From Klebsiella indica (GTDB taxonomy: Bacteria; Pseudomonadota; Gammaproteobacteria; Enterobacterales; Enterobacteriaceae), in NCBI RefSeq assembly GCF_005860775.1, contig NZ_VCHQ01000027.1, forward strand, positions 124,001 through 188,000: a stretch of 64,000 bases of DNA, given 5' to 3'. Each line of letters starts with the position of its first letter. The first letter of the stretch is position 1. Of this stretch, positions 38,764 to 47,662 are shown in pieces. The notes under the pieces were generated by a model. That model saw only the letters and a list, made by a program, of their open reading frames with translations. It was not told the DNA's origin and ran no database searches. The position numbers and the translations under genes were made by a program.

Positions 38764-40449
38764 ATGCACAAAGGAACGGTACTTTGCTTGTTGTTGTCTA
38801 TCATCCCACTCGCGCACGCAGATTCATCAGGTTTGCCCGCAACCGTTCCGGGCCAGGCAACCCTCTTCAATTTCGCCCCACGGGATGTTCTTCAGGGCCA
38901 GGATGGTTTACCGCCGTCCCCCCATGCGCCATTAAAATATGGTGCGCCGGTGCTGCATCTGGATGTTGCCGGCAATGCGGTGGAAGAACATGCCGCCTCA
39001 GTCGCCTACTTTAACGATCAATACTGGATGTATGCCGAAAAATGGGGCTGCGGAAAACTGGTGATGTTCAGCGGCAGCATTCCGGGGAAAGGGGGGGCAG
39101 AAAAATTGTCTCCCGTGAAAAATGCCGGCCAGTGCGGGCTGGCCGCGTATTCTTCTCCGGATATGACGAACTGGACATTTCAGGGGCTATATCAGCCGGA
39201 AGGCATTCGGGAAAGCGCTGCAAAACCACATGTTCTGTGGAGCCAGCCGCTGAAAAAATATGTGATGTGGTTTAAGGCGGGCGATAATTTTGCCAGAACC
39301 GGCGGGCTCTATTATGCTCTGGCCGATTCCCCCGCGGGGCCATGGAGCCAGCCGAAAATCGCAACGGGCCCCCATCTGGCTCATGATTTTGATATTACGA
39401 TCTCGCCTGAAGGCAAGGCTTATATTGTCACGGATGTGTTTTCCGGTCAGTTCGATAAAACCTCGCCGGGAGGCCATAAACCTTTGTGGGATCTCTGGAT
39501 ACAGGCGTTGACCCCGGAACTGACCGGCACCGTCGCGGGGAGCGCGACCCGTATTCTCAAGGCGGCCGATTTTGAAGCCGTCGGCTTATTCACGCATAAC
39601 GGATACTGGTATATCACCGGTGGGCCGACCTGTGGCAACTGCCAGGTGCCGATCCGCTATCTGTACTCTTCGTCGGTCACGTCCGGATGGACCAATGAAC
39701 AGGGCGAGACCGGCGACGAACTGAAAATGGGTTCGCTCCTGACACAGGATGGCTGCACAGGGCAAAACAAGGGGGCGGACACGCTGCCTTCCTTATCCGG
39801 CCCGGTCATTCTCAGCGCCATCTGGGGATACCGCACCGGTCCGGCGAGCTATGCGCCGAAAGGGCGGGTGGTTCACGGTGACAACAGCCAGGCCATTTCA
39901 TCAACCTACTGGTTTCCGGTGACCTTTAACGCAAAACATCAGATTGAGAAATTTACCTGCCCTGCTCAGGTGAATATCCCGCTCAACCGGGCTGTCAGTC
40001 CGCCGGCGCCGGCGCCCTGGCAACCGGTCTGTCAAATCAGACAAGGGAGCGTCGTGAAGCAGACGCTGCCATCGTTAAACCGCTATCACGGCGCGCTTAC
40101 GCTGAGCCTGTTCCAGAGGACGGATGATGAAGGTCCGCTGAAACAGAATGGCGTGATACTGAATGCGCCCCTGAATGTCGATATTCGCTTCACGGATGGC
40201 AGCGAGGTCAGACGGCGCATCCCGGCAACCGGTGTTGCGTTCACACCGCAAGTACAGCCATTCACGCTGTCTGACTCAAAAACAGTGTCAGACATCACGC
40301 TCAGTTCAGAAGCCACTAACGGCTGCTATGGCACGGTGGTAGCGCCGGCCAGATCGTCAATGAACCGCTATTCTGTATTGAAAAAAGACGGTGACCAGCA
40401 TCATGACGGTGTCAGAATGTATACTGGCCCGGACGACAGGGTTCCGTGA
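38764..40449 (+). CDS. secreted GH43-like five-bladed beta-propeller protein
   Basis: A 561-residue protein with a signal peptide (MHKGTVLCLLLSIIPLAHA). Residues about 40-400 look like a GH43/GH32-type beta-propeller: repeated YWMYAEKWGCG, GLAAYSSPDMTNWTFQG, KYVMWFKAG, GLYYALADSPAGPWSQP, HDFDITISPEGKAYIVTD and FEAVGLFTHNGYWYITGG segments. The Asp in HDFDITIS and the Glu in FEAVG are at positions where GH43 catalytic acids occur. A C-terminal domain (about 420-561) is beta-rich. Many Cys (GCGK, GQCG, CGNCQ) suggest periplasmic or extracellular disulfides. The substrate is unknown. Confidence 0.7.
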   Translation: MHKGTVLCLLLSIIPLAHADSSGLPATVPGQATLFNFAPRDVLQGQDGLPPSPHAPLKYGAPVLHLDVAGNAVEEHAASVAYFNDQYWMYAEKWGCGKLVMFSGSIPGKGGAEKLSPVKNAGQCGLAAYSSPDMTNWTFQGLYQPEGIRESAAKPHVLWSQPLKKYVMWFKAGDNFARTGGLYYALADSPAGPWSQPKIATGPHLAHDFDITISPEGKAYIVTDVFSGQFDKTSPGGHKPLWDLWIQALTPELTGTVAGSATRILKAADFEAVGLFTHNGYWYITGGPTCGNCQVPIRYLYSSSVTSGWTNEQGETGDELKMGSLLTQDGCTGQNKGADTLPSLSGPVILSAIWGYRTGPASYAPKGRVVHGDNSQAISSTYWFPVTFNAKHQIEKFTCPAQVNIPLNRAVSPPAPAPWQPVCQIRQGSVVKQTLPSLNRYHGALTLSLFQRTDDEGPLKQNGVILNAPLNVDIRFTDGSEVRRRIPATGVAFTPQVQPFTLSDSKTVSDITLSSEATNGCYGTVVAPARSSMNRYSVLKKDGDQHHDGVRMYTGPDDRVP

Positions 40450-40527
40450 GGATGAGTGGTCTCCTTGGCGCGCTTTGTCAGGGGCATATTTTTATTGGCC
40501 GACGAGGATAACGACGTGACGGGCAAC

Positions 40528-41220
40528 TCACGTCATCACCCGCCGGTACATACGACGTGGATGGCCAATTTTGCCGTATTGCATCTCGACGACCAGAAAA
40601 CCGGCATCCACGCAGTGTTCCAGGTAGCGACGGGTTGTGGTTTTACTCAGCCCCGTTTCATGAACCACTTCATCCACGGAAAAGCAGCGTTCCGTCTCGT
40701 CGGTAAATAGCTTTTGCACCAGCGCCAGCGTATTCTCTTCAATCCCTTTGCTGCCGTTATCCTGGCGGTAGTTCCTGGCCTGCAGTTGATAGAGGGAGTC
40801 GACGTTTTTCTGGTCGACGACTTTCCATACCCGCTGCTGCTCGGCAAACTGTACAAAACGTTCCAGCGACTGGCTTAATCGCTTCCAGGAGACGGGTTTG
40901 AGAATGTAGTCGAATGCGCCATTGCGAATGGCCAGGCTACAGGTATCCATGTCGCTGGCGGCGGTAATAAAAATCACCGAGCAGTTGGTGTGGGCAATAA
41001 GCGGATCGCTAATCAACGTAATGCCTTTACCGTCCGGCAGGTAGTTATCCAGCAACACCAGTTGTGGGTGCGTGCTGCTCAGTAATGCCCGCGTTTCGTC
41101 CAGCGACGAGGCAATGCCGACCAGCCGCAGGCGTGGATGTTTGCCGATCAGTTCTGCATGAAGCTGCGCAAGCGCGTTTTCATCTTCGACTATCAGCACG
41201 TCTATTAATTCATGTTGCAT
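40528..41220 (-). CDS. citB: citrate response regulator CitB (DpiA)
   Basis: A 230-residue CitB/DcuR-type response regulator. The receiver domain has VEDE near residue 11, phospho-acceptor Asp58 in LVLLDNYLPDG and Lys in ILKPVSW. The C-terminal helix-turn-helix is FSVDEVVHETGLSKTTTRRYLEHC. It is downstream of citA with an 11-base overlap and is expected to activate the divergent citS-citG operon under anaerobic, citrate-rich conditions. E. coli names the pair dpiBA. Confidence 0.92.
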   Translation of the reverse strand: MQHELIDVLIVEDENALAQLHAELIGKHPRLRLVGIASSLDETRALLSSTHPQLVLLDNYLPDGKGITLISDPLIAHTNCSVIFITAASDMDTCSLAIRNGAFDYILKPVSWKRLSQSLERFVQFAEQQRVWKVVDQKNVDSLYQLQARNYRQDNGSKGIEENTLALVQKLFTDETERCFSVDEVVHETGLSKTTTRRYLEHCVDAGFLVVEMQYGKIGHPRRMYRRVMT

Positions 41221-42847
41221 AGTTCTGATCTTCCAGGGTCGTTACGGGGCGCGGTATGTTGCCCGTTTCAGGTATAAACAAAGAAAAAATCGTCCCGTGA
41301 GGCGCGTTGCTGGAGACTTCAATCGATCCACCAGCCTGCGTAACATAGCTGGCGATCAGATACAGGCCGATGCCATGATCGCCCCCGCGTTTGGTGGTTA
41401 TTCCGCGCTCAAAGATACGTTCACGGATTGCCGGATCGATACCGATGCCATGATCCGCCACTTCAATGATCAGCTCTCGCTCATTGAGCAGGATCAGCAC
41501 TTCCACCGGCGCGTGCGGCGGGGCAGCGCTCTGGGTTGCTTCAATGGCATTGTCCAGCAGGTTGCCGATACTTGAAATCAGTTCCGCTTCCCCCAGTGAC
41601 CGGCAGGGTTTCGCCATCCGGCACAGCGGGTCAAACGCCAGTTCGACGCCTTTTTCACGGGCGCGCGCCGCTTTACCTACCAGTAGCCCACATAACGTTG
41701 GCGAGCTAAAGCGCGACGAGATAAAGTCCAGCAGCTCTTGCGCATGCTCTGAGTGCGCCTGGATATAGCGTATTGCTTCGTCGTAACGCGCCATATGCAG
41801 CAGGCCGGAGAGCGTAGCCATGCGGTTAAGCTGCTCATGGCGCATAATGCGCAGATTATCCACATAGCGTTTCACCTGACTGAGCTGCGCGCTCAGGGTG
41901 TCGATTTCGTTGCGATCGCGGAAAGTGATCACCCAGCCCTGTAACGTCTCTTCCAGCATAATGCGCACCCGACTGGCGATCACCGTTAACGCGTTGAAGC
42001 GGCAAATCTCATCGTGAGTGTCGTTTTGCAACATCAGCGAGCGCGTGAAAAAAGGCACAGGGGTGATTACTTCATTAATGGCCTGCCCACGCAGCGCGCG
42101 GGCAGGCTGGCTTAAGCCAAGAAGCTTGCGCGCGGCCTGGTTGATCACCTCAATGCGCAGCTCGCTGTCGACGGCGATCACGCCTTCATAAATGGACTCC
42201 ATCAGCGCTTTTTGCTGGCGCACCAGCAGGCCGATTTCGCGCGGTTCCAGCGAGAAGATCTGCTTTTTAATCCCGCGGGTGAAATACCACGAAAAGACAA
42301 ACAGTGCGATCAGCAGCAATATGGCCGCAATAAAGATATTGATCGCTTTGCCAAGGGTAATGGTTTCGAGATAGCTGGTCAGATATCCTACCGACACAAT
42401 ACCCACCACGTGGCCGTTATCGTCAAAAATGGGCGTTTTACTGCGCAGGGAAATGCCTAAACCGCCTTTACGGATCGTGGTGATGCTTTTCCCCTGTAAA
42501 ACGTCCGCGTTGTCGCCGCCCACCAGTTTTTTCCCCACCATGTCAGGATCGACGGAATGAAATAGATGCAGCCCTTTATTATCACCAATGACAATAAAAC
42601 TGGCATCGCTATGTATTACGAGCTTTTGCATAAATTGGCTGATGGCTGGAATATCTTTTTTCGCCACGCTCTGGCGCAGGCTCGGAATAATCGCTATTTC
42701 CTCAGCCTGAATTTTTGCTCTGGCGCTCATTTCCTGGTATAGCTGGCGACTCATGTCCTGATAATAATAAACGCCCAATAGAACGAAGAGGCCGGAGAAG
42801 AACAACACCAGCGAAATAAAAAGTTTAATTTGAAAAGATACTCTCAT
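41210..42847 (-). CDS. citA: citrate sensor histidine kinase CitA (DpiB)
   Basis: A 545-residue sensor kinase. TM1 is near residues 8-28; the periplasmic PAS domain (to about 165) contains GDNKGLHLFHSVDP and TIRKGGLGISLRSKTP, which closely resemble the Klebsiella CitA citrate pocket (Arg, His, Lys). TM2 is near 170-192. A cytosolic PAS is followed by a LytS/CitA-type phospho-acceptor region (IMRHEQLNRMATLSGLL) and an HATPase with NLLDNAIEAT and GDHGIGLYLI. The start at 42847 places TM1 at the N-terminus; 42946 is possible. Neither has a strong ribosome site. Confidence 0.9.
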   Translation of the reverse strand: MRVSFQIKLFISLVLFFSGLFVLLGVYYYQDMSRQLYQEMSARAKIQAEEIAIIPSLRQSVAKKDIPAISQFMQKLVIHSDASFIVIGDNKGLHLFHSVDPDMVGKKLVGGDNADVLQGKSITTIRKGGLGISLRSKTPIFDDNGHVVGIVSVGYLTSYLETITLGKAINIFIAAILLLIALFVFSWYFTRGIKKQIFSLEPREIGLLVRQQKALMESIYEGVIAVDSELRIEVINQAARKLLGLSQPARALRGQAINEVITPVPFFTRSLMLQNDTHDEICRFNALTVIASRVRIMLEETLQGWVITFRDRNEIDTLSAQLSQVKRYVDNLRIMRHEQLNRMATLSGLLHMARYDEAIRYIQAHSEHAQELLDFISSRFSSPTLCGLLVGKAARAREKGVELAFDPLCRMAKPCRSLGEAELISSIGNLLDNAIEATQSAAPPHAPVEVLILLNERELIIEVADHGIGIDPAIRERIFERGITTKRGGDHGIGLYLIASYVTQAGGSIEVSSNAPHGTIFSLFIPETGNIPRPVTTLEDQNYAT

Positions 42848-43016
42848 GACGGTACGCACAGCAGCTAACGATTCGCCAATGTACCATCTTTTTTTGCTGC
42901 TGTACGTAGTTTGCTGGAAAGCTGTGATCCCTTGCACAGCAAGCATTTGCGCTAAATAAATGACCTGTTAAATATTCTTTTTGGGGAATGTTATTAACTT
43001 GTGTTTCTTTTTTAAA

Positions 43017-43098
43017 AAACCATAAAAACCACGACAATAATTAAGGTGTAAATCACATAAAATAAAAGAAACCATAAAAGCCATAGGTACCATTAAAA
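43017..43098. promoter_or_regulatory. AACCATAAAA direct repeats between citA and citS
   Basis: The 11-mer AAACCATAAAA occurs exactly at 43017-43027 and 43069-43079, and a close form, TACCATTAAAA, at 43088-43098. They lie in the A+T-rich divergent control region. CitB/DpiA sites in relatives are A+T-rich, so these are candidate CitB operators. Confidence 0.5.
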
Positions 43099-43183
43099 CT
43101 CTAAATTTATTATGCCGAATCTCACATTTAATGAGCCTTTAGCCCTTTACTCTGTCGGCACAAAATAACCAAGGGGCTTAATT

Positions 43184-44548
43184 ATGAGCACAACTGACGA
43201 TTCATTTTCTGTTACCTCTGAATCGCTGACGATTCAAAAAAGATCACTTAAGGACAGGTGGTGGCACATTATGGATAGCTGGAAGGTCGGGATTATTCCG
43301 CTGCCGTTATTCCTGTTGGCTGGCGCGCTGATTGCCATCGACTGTCTTGGCGGCAAACTGCCCAGTGATATTGTGGTGATGGTCGCCACACTGGCATTTT
43401 TTGGCTTTGCCTGCGGCGAGTTTGGTAAGCGCCTGCCCATTGTCGGTAAACTGGGGGCGGCGGCGATCTGCGCGACCTTCATTCCGTCGGCGATGGTCTA
43501 TTATGGGCTACTGCCGGACGTCGTTGTGGAATCCACGACCAAATTCTATAAATCCACCAACATCCTCTATCTCTATATCTGCTGCATCATTGTCGGCAGC
43601 ATCATGAGCATGAACCGCACCACCCTGATTCAGGGTTTCCTGCGTATATTTTTCCCCATGTTGTGCGGTGAAATTGTCGGCATGCTGGTGGGTATGGGGG
43701 TTGGCCTGGCGCTCGGTATGGAGCCGTTCCAGATCTTCTTCTTTATTATACTGCCGATCATGGCCGGGGGCGTGGGGGAAGGCGCGATTCCGCTGTCCAT
43801 TGGCTATGCCACCATTCTGCATATGGATCAGGGCGTTGCGTTGGGGCGTGTCTTACCGATGGTGATGCTCGGCAGCCTGACCGCCATCATTATCTCCGGT
43901 TGCCTGAATCAACTGGGTAAACGCTTCCCGCATCTGACGGGGGAAGGCCAATTGATGCCGAACCGTGATAACGGCGACGCTCAGGTTTCGGCGGCGCCGG
44001 CATACTCTGGAAAAACTGACGTCACCACTATCGCGGCGGGCGCGCTGCTGGCGGTACTGCTGTATATGATTGGTATGCTCGGCCACAAATTGATTGGCCT
44101 CCCGGCGCCGGTTGGCATGCTGTTCGTCGCTGTGCTGATCAAGCTGGCGCACGGCGTCTCTCCGCGTCTGCTGGAAGGTTCTCAGGTGGTGTACAAATTC
44201 TTCCAGACTTCGGTCACCTATCCCATTCTCTTCGCCGTTGGCGTGGCGATTACGCCGTGGGAAGAGCTGGTTCACGCTTTCACCATCGACAATCTGCTGG
44301 TGATCGTGAGTACCGTTTCCGCACTGGTTGCGACTGGCTTCTTCGTAGGTAAAAAGATCGGCATGCATCCTATTGATGTGGCTATCGTTTCCTGCTGCCA
44401 GAGCGGTCAGGGCGGTACAGGGGATGTTGCCATTCTGACCGCGGGCAACCGCATGAGCCTGATGCCATTTGCACAGATTGCTACCCGCATTGGTGGGGCG
44501 ATCAACGTGTCGGTATCGCTGCTGATCCTTGGCAATTTCCTCGTCTGA
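43184..44548 (+). CDS. citS: citrate:Na+ symporter CitS (2-HCT family)
   Basis: A 454-residue inner-membrane transporter of the 2-hydroxycarboxylate family that imports citrate with Na+. A cytosolic N-terminus (to about residue 30) precedes roughly 11 membrane segments. The two GGxG reentrant-loop motifs are AGGVGEGAIPLS near residue 195 and SGQGGTGDVAIL near 405, and MGIAITPWEE-like VGVAITPWEEL lies between. AAGGGG is upstream of the ATG. First gene of the citS-FAH-citCDEF-citG operon. Confidence 0.93.
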   Translation: MSTTDDSFSVTSESLTIQKRSLKDRWWHIMDSWKVGIIPLPLFLLAGALIAIDCLGGKLPSDIVVMVATLAFFGFACGEFGKRLPIVGKLGAAAICATFIPSAMVYYGLLPDVVVESTTKFYKSTNILYLYICCIIVGSIMSMNRTTLIQGFLRIFFPMLCGEIVGMLVGMGVGLALGMEPFQIFFFIILPIMAGGVGEGAIPLSIGYATILHMDQGVALGRVLPMVMLGSLTAIIISGCLNQLGKRFPHLTGEGQLMPNRDNGDAQVSAAPAYSGKTDVTTIAAGALLAVLLYMIGMLGHKLIGLPAPVGMLFVAVLIKLAHGVSPRLLEGSQVVYKFFQTSVTYPILFAVGVAITPWEELVHAFTIDNLLVIVSTVSALVATGFFVGKKIGMHPIDVAIVSCCQSGQGGTGDVAILTAGNRMSLMPFAQIATRIGGAINVSVSLLILGNFLV

Positions 44549-44569
44549 TTAAGCATTACAGGAACTGAT

Positions 44570-45433
44570 ATGAAACTCGCAAGCTTTATCCATCAGGGGA
44601 GTCGTAGTTACGGCATCGTCAAGGCTGATGGCATGATCAATCTGGGGCAGCGTCTTGGCAACCACTATGGCGATCTGAAATCACTGCTCGCCGCCGGCGC
44701 GCTGAATGAGGCGCAACGGTTAGCTGGCGAAACGCCGGATATCCGCTTTGACGATCTCGAATTTCTGCCGGTGATCGAAAACCCAGGGAAAATTCTTTGC
44801 GTGGGTATGAACTATGCCGAAAAGCGCAAAGAGTTTGATCAACACAACCCGGCGCCGACGCTGTTTGTGCGCTTTGCCGACTCGCAAACCGGGCACAACG
44901 CGCCGGTGCTAAAGCCGCGTCACTCCAGTGAGTTCGATTACGAAGGCGAACTGGCGGTGATCATCGGTAAAGGCGGCGAGGACATCTCCCGCGAGACGGC
45001 GTTAAGCCATGTGGCCGGTTACAGCTGCTATATGGATGGCTCGGCGCGCGACTGGCAGCACACCTGGTTTACTGCCGGTAAAAACTGGCGGCAGACCGGC
45101 GCGTTCGGCCCGTGGATGACCACCGCCGATGAGATCCCGGATCCGCATGCGCTCGCCATCCGCACCTGGCTGAATGGCCGCATGGTCCAGGATGACAACA
45201 CCGCCAGCATGATCCACAAGGTGGCCGAACTTATCGAGTACATCAGCACGTTCACCAGTCTGACGCCAGGGGATGTGATTATCACCGGTTCGCCGGGCGG
45301 CGTGGGTAAAAAACGCAATCCGCCGCTGTTTATGAAAGCGGGCGATCGCATTGAAGTGGAAATCGAACATATCGGCCACCTCAGCAATGTGATTATCGAT
45401 GCGCCAGCCCACGCGCTGACGACGGCGCACTAA
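44570..45433 (+). CDS. fumarylacetoacetate-hydrolase (FAH) family protein, possible oxaloacetate decarboxylase
   Basis: A 287-residue FAH-superfamily enzyme. The C-terminal catalytic domain (about 75-280) has LCVGMNYAEKRKEF, the metal-binding FDYEGELAVIIG (ExE) and a second acid in MDGSARDW, plus TGSPGGVGKKRNPP. Family members act as acylpyruvases, hydratases or, in the FAHD1 group, oxaloacetate decarboxylases. It lies 21 bases after citS and 16 bases before citC, inside the citrate lyase operon, where Klebsiella uses OadGAB. A soluble oxaloacetate decarboxylase role is therefore inferred. Confidence 0.8.
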   Translation: MKLASFIHQGSRSYGIVKADGMINLGQRLGNHYGDLKSLLAAGALNEAQRLAGETPDIRFDDLEFLPVIENPGKILCVGMNYAEKRKEFDQHNPAPTLFVRFADSQTGHNAPVLKPRHSSEFDYEGELAVIIGKGGEDISRETALSHVAGYSCYMDGSARDWQHTWFTAGKNWRQTGAFGPWMTTADEIPDPHALAIRTWLNGRMVQDDNTASMIHKVAELIEYISTFTSLTPGDVIITGSPGGVGKKRNPPLFMKAGDRIEVEIEHIGHLSNVIIDAPAHALTTAH

Positions 45434-45449
45434 GGACGAAGGCTACACC

Positions 45450-46469
45450 ATGCAAGCACGACCTCCCATCGACTTCCGCGTAGCGGAAGTCAACGGCAAT
45501 ACTCAACGGCTGGCCGCTGTCCGCACGTTGCTGGCAGACAGTGGTTTAGGTATGGACAGCGATATCACCACGTTTGTTGAAGCCTGGTCGGGAAACCGGC
45601 TGGTGGGGTGTGCTGGCCTTGCCGCCAACGTTATCAAGTGTGTGGCAGTGGATGAACAGCTGCGCGGTGAAAACCTCAGCGCGCAGTTGCTGGCGGAAGT
45701 CGAGTACCTGGCGCTGGCGCGCGGTCATCTGCATCTGTTCTTGTGTACCCGCCCGTGCAACCGGGAGCGCTTTCAGCACTGCGGTTTCTGGCCGATTGCG
45801 CAGAGCGGCAACAACGCCATTCTGATGGAAAACACGCCCACGGGAATTCAGCGTTACTGCCGCGCTTTGCAGGCTGAACGCCTGCCGGGAAAACGGATCG
45901 GCGCCATCGTGATGAACGCCAACCCCTTTACCCTCGGACATCGCCATCTGGTTGAACAGGCGGCGCGATCCTGCGACGGGCTGCATCTGTTTGTGGTGCG
46001 TGAAGACGCTTCGTTCTTCCCTTTTGCCGCCCGGTTAAAGATGGTGAAAGCAGGCGTGGCGCATCTGACGAATGTCACCGTGCATGAAGGCTCGCAGTAC
46101 ATCATTTCCCGCGCCACCTTTCCGGCCTATTTCCTGAAAGAGACCGGAAAAGTGCAGCAAGCATGGAGCGAGATCGATCTGCTTATCTTCCGCAACTATA
46201 TCGCCCCGGCGCTGGGTATTACGCATCGCTTTATCGGTAGCGAGCCGTTCTGCGATATCACCCGCCAGTACAACCAGACTATGCATCAACTGCTGGCGGG
46301 CGTCGTGGAGGTGGTGGAGATCCCTCGCATCAAAGCCACCGGCAGCGCCATCTCCGCATCGGAAGTGCGGCGTTTACTGAAAACACACCAGTTTTCCCGT
46401 ATTCGGGAAATTGTACCGGATACCACTTTCGCGCATCTCGAATCCCATTACAGCGCGGAAGTTGCTTAA
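45450..46469 (+). CDS. citC: [citrate (pro-3S)-lyase] ligase CitC
   Basis: A 339-residue enzyme that acetylates the thiol of the citrate lyase acyl-carrier prosthetic group with ATP and acetate. An N-terminal GNAT-like part (about 20-130; GCAGLAANVIKCVAVDEQLRG) precedes a nucleotidyltransferase domain with GAIVMNANPFTLGHRHLVEQ near residue 150 and ISASEVRRLL near 305. Length fits the family. It is followed by citD after 17 bases. Confidence 0.95.
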   Translation: MQARPPIDFRVAEVNGNTQRLAAVRTLLADSGLGMDSDITTFVEAWSGNRLVGCAGLAANVIKCVAVDEQLRGENLSAQLLAEVEYLALARGHLHLFLCTRPCNRERFQHCGFWPIAQSGNNAILMENTPTGIQRYCRALQAERLPGKRIGAIVMNANPFTLGHRHLVEQAARSCDGLHLFVVREDASFFPFAARLKMVKAGVAHLTNVTVHEGSQYIISRATFPAYFLKETGKVQQAWSEIDLLIFRNYIAPALGITHRFIGSEPFCDITRQYNQTMHQLLAGVVEVVEIPRIKATGSAISASEVRRLLKTHQFSRIREIVPDTTFAHLESHYSAEVA

Positions 46470-46486
46470 AAATCAGGAATATTATT

Positions 46487-46780
46487 ATGAAAATTGTTAG
46501 GGAGGCGCTGGCAGGGACCCTGGAGTCCAGCGACCTGATGGTAAAAATAGCCCCTGCGGAAGGCGAACTTGACGTCGTCGTGCGCAGCGAAGTAATTAAG
46601 CAGTTTGGCGAGCAGATCCGCCAGGTGGTGAACGCCACACTGCGGGCGATGGATGTCCACCAGGGCTTAATCATCATTGAAGACAAAGGCGCGCTGGATT
46701 GCGTGATCCGCGCCCGTCTGCAAAGCGCTATTCTGCGCGCATCTGAGGCCACGGAAATCGACTGGGGGAAACTGCTATGA
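46487..46780 (+). CDS. citD: citrate lyase acyl carrier protein CitD (gamma)
   Basis: A 97-residue acyl carrier protein of citrate lyase. Ser14 in [13 protein letters not shown] is the residue that receives the phosphoribosyl-dephospho-CoA group. It starts behind AGGA and its stop overlaps the citE start (ATGA). Confidence 0.96.
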   Translation: MKIVREALAGTLESSDLMVKIAPAEGELDVVVRSEVIKQFGEQIRQVVNATLRAMDVHQGLIIIEDKGALDCVIRARLQSAILRASEATEIDWGKLL

Positions 46781-47652
46781 AAAAGCTTCGTCGTAGCATG
46801 CTATTCCTGCCAGGCGCTAACGCCGCCATGCTCTCCACCGCCTTTATCTATCGCCCGGATTCGATCATGTTCGATCTGGAAGATGCGGTCGCCCTGCGTG
46901 AAAAAGATACCGCGCGTCTGCTGGTCTTCCATGCATTGCAGCACCCGATGTATCAGGATATTGAAACGGTGGTGCGTATTAACCCGCTGAATACGCCATT
47001 TGGCTTGCCGGATCTGGAGGCGGTGGTGCGTGCCGGCGTGGATGTGGTGCGTTTGCCGAAAACCGATACCCCGGAAGATATCTACGAACTGGAACGCCAT
47101 CTGGAACGTATTGAACTGGCCTGCGGTCGTGAAGTGGGTTCCACCCGCGTGATGGCGGCGATTGAATCGGCTGTCGGTGTCATAAACGCGGTGGCGATCG
47201 CCCGCAGTTCTCAGCGCCTGATTGGTATCGCGCTGGCCGCTTTCGACTACGTGATGGATATGCAAACCGAACGCGGCGATGGTACGGAGCTGTTTTACGC
47301 CCGTTGCGCCGTGCTGCATGCCGCCCGCGCCGCAGGTATTGATGCTTTCGACGTGGTGTGGTCAGACGTTAATGACGAAGCGGGTTTCCTGCGCGAAGTC
47401 GAGCTGGTACGCAAGATGGGCTTTAACGGTAAATCATTGATTAACCCTCGCCAGATCGATCTGCTGCATAACGCTTATGCACCAACCCGGCAAGAGGTCG
47501 ACCACGCTAAATTAGTTATCGAAGCGGCAGAAGAGGGCGAACGCAACGGCCTCGGCGTGGTGTCGCTGAACGGCAAAATGATCGATGCCCCCATTATTAA
47601 TCACGCGCAGATGGTGCTGGAACGTGCGGCTGCGTCCGGCGTGCGTCGTTAA
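46777..47652 (+). CDS. citE: citrate lyase beta subunit CitE
   Basis: A 291-residue citryl-ACP lyase of the HpcH/HpaI/CitE fold. It cleaves citryl-thioester to acetyl-thioester and oxaloacetate. Visible motifs are [32 protein letters not shown] (Mg ligands), [14 protein letters not shown] and [11 protein letters not shown]. Overlaps citD by four bases and precedes citF by ten bases. Confidence 0.96.
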   Translation: MKKLRRSMLFLPGANAAMLSTAFIYRPDSIMFDLEDAVALREKDTARLLVFHALQHPMYQDIETVVRINPLNTPFGLPDLEAVVRAGVDVVRLPKTDTPEDIYELERHLERIELACGREVGSTRVMAAIESAVGVINAVAIARSSQRLIGIALAAFDYVMDMQTERGDGTELFYARCAVLHAARAAGIDAFDVVWSDVNDEAGFLREVELVRKMGFNGKSLINPRQIDLLHNAYAPTRQEVDHAKLVIEAAEEGERNGLGVVSLNGKMIDAPIINHAQMVLERAAASGVRR

Positions 47653-47662
47653 GGACTGAACA

